DNA of 49,423 nucleotides from Rachicladosporium sp. CCFEE 5018 (Eukaryota; Ascomycota; Dothideomycetes; Cladosporiales; Cladosporiaceae): positions 1,430,421 to 1,479,843 of the forward strand of contig KZ111150.1 of NCBI GenBank assembly GCA_002077045.2. The letters are read 5' to 3'. Position 1 is the stretch's first letter; every line of letters begins with the position of its first letter. The position numbers and the translations under genes are program-made. Shown one piece after another: positions 10,616 to 20,074 of the stretch. The notes under the pieces were generated by a model, which worked only from the letters and a program-made list of their open reading frames with translations, did no database searches and had not been told where the DNA came from.

Positions 10616-11632
10616 ATGGGTGAGAAGAGGCCACACAGATCAGCCAACCCTCGCAAAGTAGCTGATACAGCTTAGCATCCCAAGCCACCTACAAGCTTGG
10701 TCCTCACGTTCGCCTCTCCTGGAAGAAGCCGACCGAGCTCCCCGCGCACCCGATCTTCCTCTCCTCAAGTGCCAGCGATGACACCAAGCGTCCGGATGCC
10801 CCAGCCTACGCTGCCACAATTCTAGCCGAAGCTGAGGGATTCATGACCTCCTATCTCCCTTCGAACTTCAAGACTAAGCCACGGGACAAATCCAGCCCAC
10901 CCTCCACCGCCCCAGTAGAGCTCCTCAGCCACGAGATCGCCAGCTCAGGCTTGCCTTCACGCACGCCCGAAGCGTACGGCGCGCCATCAGAAGCATGGTT
11001 CGCAAGGACGTCGATACACGAGAATGAAGCGAAAGACGGCACGGCGACGTGGGAGGAGTTCGATTTCGGGCTCAGAGTGGACCACAGCGCGCACGAGATG
11101 GAGTACACGCCCGGTGTCAAGGAAGCACATCTATGCATCGACTGGAATGAGGAACTCCAGAAGGTCGATCGGAAAGTGGGCGAATGGGAGGACGTACAGA
11201 TGGAAGTCAGGGAGATGCTGCATCAGCTGCCGCCACCTCTGGAGAAGCGCGTGTTCCCTGTGCTTATCGTTACTGCGCGGCGAAGGGAGGAACTACTGGT
11301 GGTACAGATGCCTGTGGGGACCAAAGGCTGGCCACTGGAGGCTGAGGGGGGAGTTGGGGTGAAGTATCACAACATACCCAAGGTCACGGGAGGGCAGTAC
11401 GTGAGTATTGAGAGGGCGCAGGTTGTGGACGACGGGAAGAAGGTCAAGTGGCAGATGGCTACTGCGAGTGATGCGAATGGGAACCTGCCAATGTGAGTTT
11501 CATTGGAGCATTCGGGGAGAGCTGAGCTGACGATAGTACAGGTGGGCGCAGAAGATGGGCGTGCCTGGTGCCGTTGTTAAAGACGTCGGACTGTTCATTG
11601 ACTGGACGGCGAAACGGAGGAAGGGCACGTGA
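10616..11632 (+). CDS. DUF3074 (START-like) protein, three exons
   Basis: Model: 10616-10619, 10676-11492, 11542-11632, 303 aa. The first exon is only ATGG; splicing G to CA gives Met-Ala, then SQATYKLGPHVRLSWKK. Intron 1 (56 nt) is GTGAGA...CTGAT...TTAG; intron 2 (49 nt) is GTGAGT...ACAG, joining AT+G into Met of PMWAQKMGVPGAVVKDVG. The C-terminal WAQK-G-PGA-KDVG-F block is characteristic of fungal DUF3074 proteins, which have a predicted START-like lipid-binding fold; no biochemical function is established. There is no signal peptide or membrane span. The tiny first exon makes this gene easy to mis-start at the internal ATG 10843. The family call is from memory of the motif. Confidence 0.75.
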
Positions 11633-11950
11633 GCTGCTTAAATAAGCGCCACTTTGCGCTGCTCGCCTCTGCTGCGGGAGAATCCAAGAGTATGACTTGG
11701 AATCACAGTCAGCCACATGGCGATTGTCGACAATTCGATTCTGGGGCTAGAATCACTCCATCCTTCCCGGAAGTCAATTTCCCTTATTCCTCGGGCACGT
11801 ACCTTCAGCTACTATATGCCTCGCTTTGCGAGGGATGCGAATGTCAGCTATGAAACGCAAGGTAGGCTGCAATTCTTTGAATACACTACGCACGCTGGAA
11901 GCAATAGATTAGACCGCAGCACGCCGCGATACAGAGGAATTACATCAAAG

Positions 11951-12965
11951 ATGCCGTTCACCATGGATCCCGAAGTTGGCCAGGTGATGGGAGCCCTCCT
12001 TGGCAGCGAACCACCACCACCATTGGCTGTAAGAGATCTGAGGATCGATGCGCCCTGCTCACAAACCACTAACGTGCGGTTAAGTCGGCGATGTCAATGG
12101 ACGACGAGAGCGAGTCGGCGGCCTCTTCGCAGCCCTATTCTCGCAAGCTCAGGCAATACCGGACGTCTCCGTGAAGACCTTCACGACCAAAGCCGAAGAC
12201 GGCCACGAGATTGGATTGCACTGGTACACCAAGCAAGGCGCTTCCTCCAGCTCCGGCCCAGCAGTCTGCTACATTCACGGCGGCGGCATGATCTGTCTCG
12301 GTCCAGAGCACTATGACATCCCCATGAAGACCTACGTGACCCACACCGGTATCCCCTTCCTGCTAGTCGACTACCGCTTAGCTCCCGAAGTGCAAGCGCC
12401 CGTGCCCGTCACGGACAGCTACGCTGGACTGAAGTACCTCTTCGTCCATGCGAGGGAGCTAGGCGTAGATCCGGCACGCATAGCACTCATGGGCGACTCG
12501 GCTGGTGGCGGCATCGCGGCGTCAGTCACGCATCTGGCGAAGCAGAAGTCCGGCCCCAAGATCGCAAAGCAAGTCCTCATCTACCCCATGCTCGACAATC
12601 TCAACACCTCCGAGGATCCCGACACAGCGCCCTTCGCAACCTGGTCCGTAGACGACAATAAGACCGGCTGGGGTGCGCTGCTCGGCGACAAAGCCGGCTC
12701 AGACTCCGTTCCTGTTACTCACGCTGCGGGACGAGCTAGCATTGAGGACTTGAAGGGTTTGGCGCCTGCTTATATCGATGTGGGCGAGCTTGATATTTTC
12801 AGAGATGAGGATCTGGAGTATGCAAGGAAGCTTGGGAAGGCTGGAGTTAGTGTTGAGTTTCATTTGTATCCGGGGGTGCCGCATGCTTTTGAGGCTTTCG
12901 CGCCGACGACAAAGGTTGGGCAGGCGGCGGTGGGTAATAGGTTGAAGTCCTTGGCAGGACTGTAG
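11951..12965 (+). CDS. Alpha/beta-hydrolase fold-3 (HSL-type) esterase
   Basis: Two exons. Exon 1 is 11951-12028 (MPFTMDPEVGQVMGALLGSE..., Pro-rich end) and exon 2 runs to 12965. The catalytic elements of the hormone-sensitive-lipase family are present: HGGG oxyanion motif at ~12276, nucleophile in GDSAGG at ~12492, Asp in GELDIF at ~12786 and His in GVPHAF at ~12876. Expected role: hydrolysis of small esters or a detoxifying/secondary-metabolic esterase. The exon junction is odd. The donor GTAAGA at 12029 and branch CTAAC near 12069 point to acceptor TTAAG at 12084, but that gives a frame one base off. A GAG acceptor at 12110 restores frame but drops the VGDVNGRRE segment that looks conserved. 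See findings. Confidence 0.8.
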
Positions 12966-13232
12966 TGGTAGAGCGAGGTCTTTGTGAGTATGAGATTCTC
13001 CACTTGTGAGACTGTTCTGTGCTCAGGCATGTATTTGTGCGCTGGGGATGTTTGTGGACACGTTGGGGGCAGCGCGTGAGTTTCGCGAGGTTAGGCAGCG
13101 GTCGTTCCTGCCCCGTAATGAGTCGGTACACTTCCTTCTCTACCTCACTTCTTCACTCATACACACGTTTGGATTAGTTGATCATTCATACCTGCGCGGA
13201 GAACGCAGTTTCCGTCTGCCAGACCTGCTCAG

Positions 13233-14232
13233 ATGGCGAGAACGAAGCAAACAGCGCGCAAGAGTACCGGCGGTAGAAAGCCGCGTCACACGCTAGCAGA
13301 TCAGATCAAGAGGCGAGAGGCGAAGCGTCTAAAGACACCTGAGCCGCCTAGTGAGGAGTCCATCCTGGGGAGCTACCTCGCTGCGGAGCGCAAGGCGACC
13401 ATCAGTGCTTATGCAAAGCTTGATCGCGATGTACCCGAGACCAAAACTGTAACGTCTACAGCTATGTTAGATACGGACACCGTTGATGGGACGAGGAACA
13501 CCAGCTGGCGTACTGCCGAGCTGGGATACAGCGTCTCGATTCTGGACTACCTCGAGACCATGGACCGCGATATCTACGAGGAAGATGTGCCATGGACACG
13601 GTACCCGCCAACATCGCCGAGTATGTCAACTTTGACTATGACCGACGAATGCGAGGACAGGTTCTGGGAGCAGGAGGATCGTATCAAGAAAATCACGCGG
13701 TCCGTGATGGAGTGTGCTGCGAATCTTGGTACTACGATCTTCTTGCGAAGTCTTCGCTTATGCTAAATTCTTCTGCAGCCACGCCGAAAATTATGCATAT
13801 CCTCGATGCTGAAGAGATTGCACAGGCTATCAGTCGAGACATCGCGAAGCAGATACAGCATTACGGGCGAGGAACGCGACTCTACCGCAATGCCCTTCAG
13901 GGGCATTTCCGCTACATCTACAGAATGCGTCAAATCGCTCAACCAAGAGCACTCGACTTCGCACTCGAGGCCATGGAGCGCTACTCGGTGCTCTGCTGTT
14001 TTCACGCCAAGACCTGGCTATCAGAACCCATGGAGTTCGAGTGTGGCGCCTCGGATATTTGTATGCCATGCTCATCGCAACGAAAGCAGGCTGGGATGCT
14101 GAGTAGGATGTCAGCGACACCGTACATGCACTTCTCGAGAAGAGAAAGAAACTTGCGTCCATCGGCGCAGATCTGAACTACTTTACGAAGACACTTCAGG
14201 ATGCAAGCGCTCCAAAGTCTCAGGCCACATGA
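13233..14232 (+). CDS. Histone-H3-tail-like N-terminus fused to an unrecognised body
   Basis: ATG at 13233 opens MARTKQTARKSTGGRKPRH. After Met removal, residues 1-13 are identical to histone H3, and P16, R17, L20 and A21 also match without a gap (17 of 21). No histone fold follows; the body is helical, charged and not recognised. The first reading frame ends in TAA at 13766, but a 50-nt intron (13729-13778; GTACTA, TGCTAAAT, T-rich tract, GCAG) joins phase-correctly to ATPKIMHILDAEEIAQ. A third segment (DVSDTVHALLEKRKK...) ending at TGA 14232 may be joined by a weak GTGCTC...TAG intron (13988-14106), giving ~276 aa. Otherwise a frameshift plus the TAG at 14104 interrupts it. Codons of the tail (AGA, ACA, GCG, AGT) are unlike those of a highly expressed histone gene. 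The start is firm, the 3' half uncertain. Confidence 0.55.
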
Positions 14233-14520
14233 TCCTGTCATCCTGGCGCGACAGAACGATGTCGCTGAGCGCGTGAGTTGGCTCACGCCGAAGAAGGTAA
14301 TGGTGAAGCCATGGCCGATGACCCAGGCACGAAATACATCGCAAGAGTTATAGCTCGGTAATCGGTCGCTAAGTATTGCTCGTGTTGCCTACCAAGTGCG
14401 AGAGTATGTCATCGCCACAATGCTGAGGGGAACTATGTGTTCGAGGGATACGCTGACAGGGATCCTCTCTACGAATGGTCGAACATTGCTCTCGAGTGCA
14501 AAGTAGTATCTCACTGCTGT
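14233..14520 (+). pseudogene. Degraded coding remnants downstream of the H3-tail gene
   Basis: Protein-like segments occur in changing frames: HDPVILARQNDVAERVSW (from ~14227), SIARVAYQVREYVIAT (from ~14372, same frame, after a TAG at 14351) and AEGNYVFEGYADRDPLYEW (from ~14422, different frame). Plausible introns starting at GTGAGT (14273) or GTAATG (14297) and ending at TAG (14353) would bridge the first two in frame, but no intron fits between the second and third. This may be the 3' part of the H3-tail gene after frameshifts, or a separate decayed gene. No family is recognised. Confidence 0.35.
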
Positions 14521-15213
14521 ACATATTGTACACTTCCGAATGCTCTGGACTTGCAACAGCGAGGTCGTATGTACGCGGGATCAAACAACTGCAAGAGCGC
14601 TCAACCCATTCCTCCCTTCGTCTGGACTCCGGCACTGCACGGAAGCGCCATCACCAGTACAATAGCTGGTCAGCACCATTACATGCACTCATATCGCTCC
14701 TCAAGCTCGTGATTCTTCAACTTTCTTCGTAAGAAGTCTAACGCCTGCTACGATCAAATCCCCTCCGCAGGAGCTCCGCCGCTTCAAACCCCCTCTCCTC
14801 TTCTCTCCTCCCTTCTTCTTCCTCTCATCCTTCTACCATCTATCACCATCTGTCCAAGCACCCTCAAGCTTTCACAAGGGTTGCTGCGTTGCTGCGTTCG
14901 AGCAATTGAGATTCTTGCCATCTATAGGATCACTGATACGATTGCTGAAGTTACTGCGTTGCTGCATTCTAGCGTCACTTCTGATTTCCCAATGCCATTG
15001 CTGTGCTACTCGTCATGTATGCGCTAATTCACACATATTCACTCCATCATGGACTGGACTTGAGGGCTGGGACTTGGTGATCAGGGATTTCTGACCTTCA
15101 GCCTTTTTGTGCGGCGGGGGTCTTCGTGCTTGCCGCTGCGACGTCGAGGGTCATTGCATTATGGTGGGATGTCATATATCATTTCAGCAGTATAATTTGT
15201 ACTACTGCTTACA
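14521..15213. other. Non-coding stretch with pyrimidine-rich tract
   Basis: No supported gene. Positions ~14758-14850 are strongly C/T-rich (long runs of CTCCTCTTCTC type). The word TTGCTGCG/TTGCTGCATTC recurs several times between ~14880 and 14970, a small local repeat. The region lies downstream of two converging loci and could be shared 3' sequence. Confidence 0.4.
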
Positions 15214-15875
15214 TCAATTCCTTGCATCCCATCGTCTTCTCAGTTCATTTGCACGCCTCGCAGCTTCCACCCTTTGGTGAGCTTGTGCCTCTGCCTGGCT
15301 CGCAGCGTAGTCGGGCAGATCGTCACCTTCGTCCATGTCATCGTCCGTTATACCTCTCCAGTCATCGATGGCTGCCTCGAGAGGCGCCACTGTGTCGAGT
15401 GGTTGGATCGGACCAGACCGGAGGCTATGGCTGTCTGACGGCAGCCACAAATCTAGTCCAGAGGCCGAAGCCTGTAGTCGCTGTCGGTGAGCTTCCGAGA
15501 CGTGAGAGATCTCGGGTAGTGATGCGAGGTGTTGCAAAGCGTGTCTCGTTCTGGGCGTGTCTGCTATGGGCGATACAGAGTACTCCCGGGAAACACTTGG
15601 ATGCGTGGGGATGCTAACACTGCTCGTTACGTGCTGGCGACTTGAAGTCGACAACGGAGACAGTGTATCGAGACCGACCATAGCTGCCGCGAACACACTG
15701 GCTTCCTGATCGCTATCGAAGGACGTGTCACTCCTCACCCGCGGGACTCGTGCTCGTTCGCCAGGTGGGTATGTGTCGGCGCGCGAGAGATCCTGGTGTA
15801 CGAACTCGGTGTCCAGTCCGAGCCCATGGTCGAAGCGGAACGGCGTGTTTGGCTGACTGACAGATCGATACGAAG
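15214..15875 (-). CDS. Unknown protein, C-terminal part, cut by assembly gap
   Basis: The minus-strand frame stays open from the gap edge (15875) down to TGA at 15214-15216, about 219 codons. An apparent start at 15738 is GTG and is not used here, because the frame continues upstream to the Ns. The visible part is Ser/Pro/Thr-rich and disordered-looking, followed by an acidic segment, DDLPDYAASQAEAQ, and a basic Ala/Arg helix ending RRRWDARN. An LPxY-type motif near a Ser-rich C-terminus is seen in fungal alpha-arrestins, so an arrestin-like adaptor is possible, but the diagnostic N-terminal domains would be in the gap. Treat as unassigned. Its missing 5' end and that of the GH3 gene face each other across the gap. 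Confidence 0.6.
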
Positions 15876-15975
15876 NNNNNNNNNNNNNNNNNNNNNNNNN
15901 NNNNNNNNNNNNNNNNNNNNNNNNNNNNNNNNNNNNNNNNNNNNNNNNNNNNNNNNNNNNNNNNNNNNNNNNNNN
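15876..15975. other. Assembly gap, 100 Ns
   Basis: Exactly 100 Ns, the usual placeholder for a gap of unknown length. Both flanks are inside genes whose 5' parts are missing (minus-strand unknown protein to the left, plus-strand GH3 enzyme to the right). If the join is correct the real gap must hold well over 1.5 kb of GH3 coding sequence, the other gene's 5' part and a divergent promoter. Confidence 0.99.
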
Positions 15976-16707
15976 CCCACATACGGCTCAGTCAGCAACC
16001 GCACCGCCGACTACCTCTGCCCGCCAGGCTTCCACTTCATCTCAGCCTACATCTACCCCTGCCTCAACAGCACCGACCTCGCCACAGCCAGCCTCGAGCC
16101 CCGCTACGGTCAGAACGTCACAATCAACCCCGGCGAGTACGACAGCAGCCCACAGCCGCGTCTCCCAGCGGGCTCCGCAGTCGGCTCCGGCGGCAACGCC
16201 CACCTCTACGACGTCCTCTACACCGTCACCGCAGACGTGACCAACACCGGCGCTGTCGCCGGTGACGAGGTTGCACAACTCTACGTCTCCCTTGGCGGCC
16301 CGAACGACCCCGTCGTCGTCCTCCGAAACTTCGACCGCAAGACCGTCGCCCCCGGCGCGACGATGACGTACAGCTTCGATATCACGCGCCGCGATCTCAG
16401 CAACTGGGACACTGCTGCCCAGGACTGGATCATCTCGAGCTACACCAAGACTGCCTACGTCGGCAGCTCTTCTCGCCGTCTGCCGCTTTCGGGTACGCTG
16501 AGTGGCGCGAACACTGGCACCAGCAGCGGATATCCGCCAGGCCCTACCGGTGGGTCTTCGTCCGCCTCGGCCGGCCCTACGGGCGGCTCATCATCGGTAG
16601 CAGGCGGCTCCACGGCGTCGTCATATCATCACGGCAAGCCTACGGGGACTAAGAGCTGGGTACCTCCTGCGTATACCCCGCCGGGTTACACCACCAAGAA
16701 CTGGTAG
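15976..16707 (+). CDS. GH3 beta-glucosidase, C-terminal part
   Basis: The frame is open from the gap edge to TAG 16705-16707, 243 codons. Residues ~60-165 of the fragment match the fibronectin-III-like domain that ends GH3 enzymes: DVTNTGAVAGDEVAQLYVS, VLRNFDRKTVAPGATMTYSF, then a DLSNWD...WIISSY...YVGSSSR ending. This is followed by a Gly/Ser/Thr/Pro-rich, probably O-glycosylated tail ending YTTKNW. Family members are secreted and hydrolyse cellobiose and other beta-glucosides in plant cell-wall breakdown. The catalytic TIM-barrel and sandwich domains and the signal peptide are not in the window. It is convergent with SEA4, with 185 bp between stops. Confidence 0.85.
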   Translation, partial: PTYGSVSNRTADYLCPPGFHFISAYIYPCLNSTDLATASLEPRYGQNVTINPGEYDSSPQPRLPAGSAVGSGGNAHLYDVLYTVTADVTNTGAVAGDEVAQLYVSLGGPNDPVVVLRNFDRKTVAPGATMTYSFDITRRDLSNWDTAAQDWIISSYTKTAYVGSSSRRLPLSGTLSGANTGTSSGYPPGPTGGSSSASAGPTGGSSSVAGGSTASSYHHGKPTGTKSWVPPAYTPPGYTTKNW

Positions 16708-16892
16708 ATACTTCTTGGAGGGTGGACGGTAATGAGGTTTATGATCAAAAGCTAGGATTGAGTCGAAGATGAGGCTCGCGGTGGAAGTGGAGATTGAACG
16801 GACATGTACATAGCCATGAGAGTCGTTCCGACCAAAAAACGCTCGCATCTCCTCATTCGTACGCCCTGTTTTGTACAGCGGTCCCACATGTG

Positions 16893-19832
16893 CTACGCTC
16901 CGTTGACAGTATAGCCGCTTTTGACACCGCAAGCACACTTACACCCCGGCACCGCACACTCTCTGTGCTTGCCGAACCACTTCATGCCATGATCAGCGTG
17001 GTATGCGTGTCCACAAGCCAAGCAGAAGCTCAAGAAGCCCTTCATCGCTGCAGCCGCGCCAGTCGTTCCGGGTGTCATCGTCCTAGCATTCTCTGGGGTG
17101 CCAAGCCACATCATACAGACCGCACACCGCGGTAGATGCCGGCCACACTTGAGACACACAGTGCCAGTCTGCGCCGCGGGACCCTTTGCGTTAGGCGTCT
17201 CCGCAGCCACAATACTGCTATCAGACGCTTTGCCGAGCACGTACCTCGAATCAGTCCGGGCAAGTGAGCCCTGACAGCCTACGCACCTCAGCGTTATCTG
17301 GCCCTTCGGACTCTGTATCATCGATTTTCCCTCTCGCGATACTGACATGCGGTTATACTGAACTGTGAACCGCGCTCTCTCGCCGAAGCACCGCCAACTC
17401 TGCAGCTGTTGGAAGTAGACCTCTTTCCACATCTCCCACCTCACATCATCCACATATCTCGGATTCGTGAACGCAGTAGCCAGCACCGCAGTCTGCAGAT
17501 CATTCGTGCGGGTAAGATAAGTCTGCATGAGATCCATGGCTTGCTCGCCCAGACCTGTGAGCAAGATGCCTTCAAGATCGCCGTTTCGTATCGCGCGTGC
17601 GGTCTCGGTCTGCAGGAACCCGGACAGCTCGGTGTCGTTGAGGTATTTACAGCCTAGCGCGACGCGATAGCCCAGATGGAGGTAGTTTGTTTTCATCACA
17701 TCGCGCCAGTCGCCTTTCTCCAAGAAAGTGAGTAGAGCTTTCAAGGCCAGATCGTCCGTGTCAGCTGACATCCAGAGACACATCTCCCGCTGCGCTTCGT
17801 TCAAATTGTCTGAGGCGAGGAGGGCGCCGATGCCGTTCTGTTGAATGAACTTGCTGCGTGTCAGGCTGCGGAAAAGGTTCAGTGCCATGTACTTCTCGCC
17901 GTGGAGGACTGCTTGCACAATGGCTTGGTAGTGTAGATCGCGTTCAATCAGTTCTTGACATTCTGTCTCGAGGGCTTCGGAAGTGAACTTCCAGCCGCAG
18001 ATTGCAAGGCAGAGTTGACGATGCTCGGGGAAGTCTGTGCGCTCACCGTCGAATTGGGGGATCGAGAGGGCTTCATTCAGGCCAACGACCGTGTCTTCGA
18101 AGCTGAGGTCATGTGGGGCGTAGGTTCGGCGAGAGATGTTTCCGAGATTCTCTGACCAGATTCCTGCGACGCCAATGTAGCTCAGATCTACGTTGTTGTA
18201 CACCATGCCGTCGTTCGATGCCTGGCTGTGGAAGCGTTCAACGATCTCCCACAGGCGTTGAAGCTGCCAGTCACCGCGTACGATTTCGGCGTTCTTGCGA
18301 GAGTCGAAGAGGTAGCCACGGCGACATCGGTCACGTTGCATCGTGCTGGGTGCCAACATTCGTGTGACTTCGGTTTCGGCAGGAGCGCTGACATACGTCG
18401 GAGATGGATCGCGAGCGTCGCCTTGTGATGCAGTGACAGATTTCAAATACTGTATATTATGTTCTGCCAAGCTGAGCTCCTGGCGAGCCGTAACGCAGGC
18501 TATCGGCTTTGTGTGCCTCGCACGGACAACGTCCAGTGATCGGTCAGCCCTCAGTACAAGGATGCCTTGGTCTACGACATGAGTATCGGAAGCCATCCAA
18601 TCGAAAGCTATCGCCTGCTTCACATTGTGCTTTGCCCTGCCGATGTCTTGATTCGGAGATTGAATCACCCTGGTCTCCGAGACGCAATCGTTCGAAGTCC
18701 ACGCAATCCCTCCGTAAGGGTTGGTGGGCGCGTATTGCGATTGCTGTACATATGTCTCGTTACTCAGGATCATGTCAATGACCTTCAGCTCCCCGAGGCT
18801 TGAAGAGATTGCTAAGCGACCGCGCTGCAGACCAGCGAAGCTCAGGCTCGAAACAGTGGCCTTGAGACGGTTATCTACCACCGAGGTGAACTCGAGGACA
18901 GCGCCTGTGTTCGAAGCATCTGTTCCATTACTCATTCGACGCCTGTCCCACAAACTCATGAAAGGCCCTTCGACTGATCCCACCGAAGCGAAGTAGTTCT
19001 CATCGCAAGGATCGATTGCGATGGTATTGATGTTCTTCGTTAAAGCGTGTAGGCTTGGTGAAGTGGTTGTACGAGCGTCTGTGCTGCACAATCAGCTCAT
19101 GCGGCGAACGTGGATCGTTGGGTCTGGTGGGAGAACATGAGGAATTCATAGTAGGCCACAAGACGCTTTGCATCGGGCCATACAAAGGAGCGACGAGCAA
19201 GTCAGCCACACGGGATCTGCACTCAGATTCGGCCAAATTATGAAGGGTCGGACGGTTCGCAAGACACAGACGAATGCCATGGAAGGCTACCTACCTCGCA
19301 GATCGTAGACTCTCACACAATTTCTGTCTGCCGCAAGGACTAATACCTGAGGTTGACTGGCAAAGAAGCATACACTCGTGACCGCTTCGGCAGGACACAA
19401 TCGCCTGATCGGCTCACTGCCTGCGCCATATTGAGCTCCAGCATTGTAGACGTTGAGGCACACGTCTGATCGCGCCTTGTCGAGCGCAACTGCAAGCCAG
19501 CTCTCTCGACTGAGCGCAATAGAAGTACACTTGCGCTGCTGCTTGACTCTGTAGGTCGTCAAGATCTCTGGAGGCGCGTCTTCGCTCAGCTGGACGATCG
19601 ATGCATAGCCAGTAGCCAGACCAAGTGCAGCGATAGAAGGAGTCGTCCTGGACCAATCAAAAGCATTGAAGCTAGGCAGTTTCGAGAGATGGGCTACGCG
19701 GTGGTGTGTGACACTGCGGTCTTTGATGCCATCGACTTCGTGCAGAAATAGACTGCTGTCTGCGAAGTCGACCAGGAGGAAACGGGACTTCTCCTCGTTG
19801 CTATGGCCAGACCAGCGTACCGCCGCTTCCAT
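16893..19832 (-). CDS. SEA4: SEA4/MIOS, SEA (GATOR2) complex subunit
   Basis: Exon 1 19832-19295 and exon 2 19078-16893, 907 aa. The 216-nt intron has donor GTAGGT, a CTGAT-type branch and acceptor CACAG; phase 1 joins to make D in VYDLRDARTTTSP. The N-terminal ~400 residues are WD40-like (RWSGHSNEEKSRFLLVD, SMSLWDRR-type blades), the middle is helical, and the C-terminus carries zinc-binding Cys/His pairs (CVGC, CLKCG, CAVC, CLACGHAYH, CAVPGCKCACG) as in the RING-like end of MIOS/Sea4. The complex acts at the vacuole and relieves inhibition of TORC1 when amino acids are available. KOG1, a direct TORC1 subunit, is encoded ~11 kb away. It is divergent with EFG1. Confidence 0.88.
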
Positions 19833-20074
19833 GGCCTGCGTTTCTTCTCAGCTTGTGCTGTGTTCATCATGAGCACCGGTCTTCATCACCAGATGACGAC
19901 CTGTGGAAACATCGTGCGGAAGAGAAGGAGACGTGCTCTCGATCTCGCGTTGTTTTTCATGGGCTGCTTACGTAAGGTCTTCACCAGAGAAAGTGATATC
20001 GATAAATGTTGGTTGCTCTGCGTTCCTCCATCGACAACACTGTACCGACACTGACCTGCCAATTGCCACCCACC
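19833..20074. promoter_or_regulatory. Shared divergent promoter of SEA4 and EFG1
   Basis: Only 242 bp separate the SEA4 ATG (minus, 19832) from the EFG1 ATG (plus, 20075), so both promoters and 5' leaders must lie here. There is no clear TATA box. EFG1 functions in rRNA processing, a process under TORC1 control, and SEA4 acts upstream of TORC1, so co-regulation is conceivable but unproven. Confidence 0.5.

Noticed and set aside
13592..14176. 194-aa ORF as an independent gene
   Set aside because: Its protein-like core (from ATPKIMHILDAEE) is better explained as exon 2 of the H3-tail gene, joined by a phase-correct 50-nt intron; its last third is shadow-like.
15796..16707. GH3 gene starting at an ATG left of the Ns (15796)
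   Set aside because: The frame only crosses the gap because Ns were translated; sequence left of the gap is coding on the other strand, and GH3 catalytic domains are missing.
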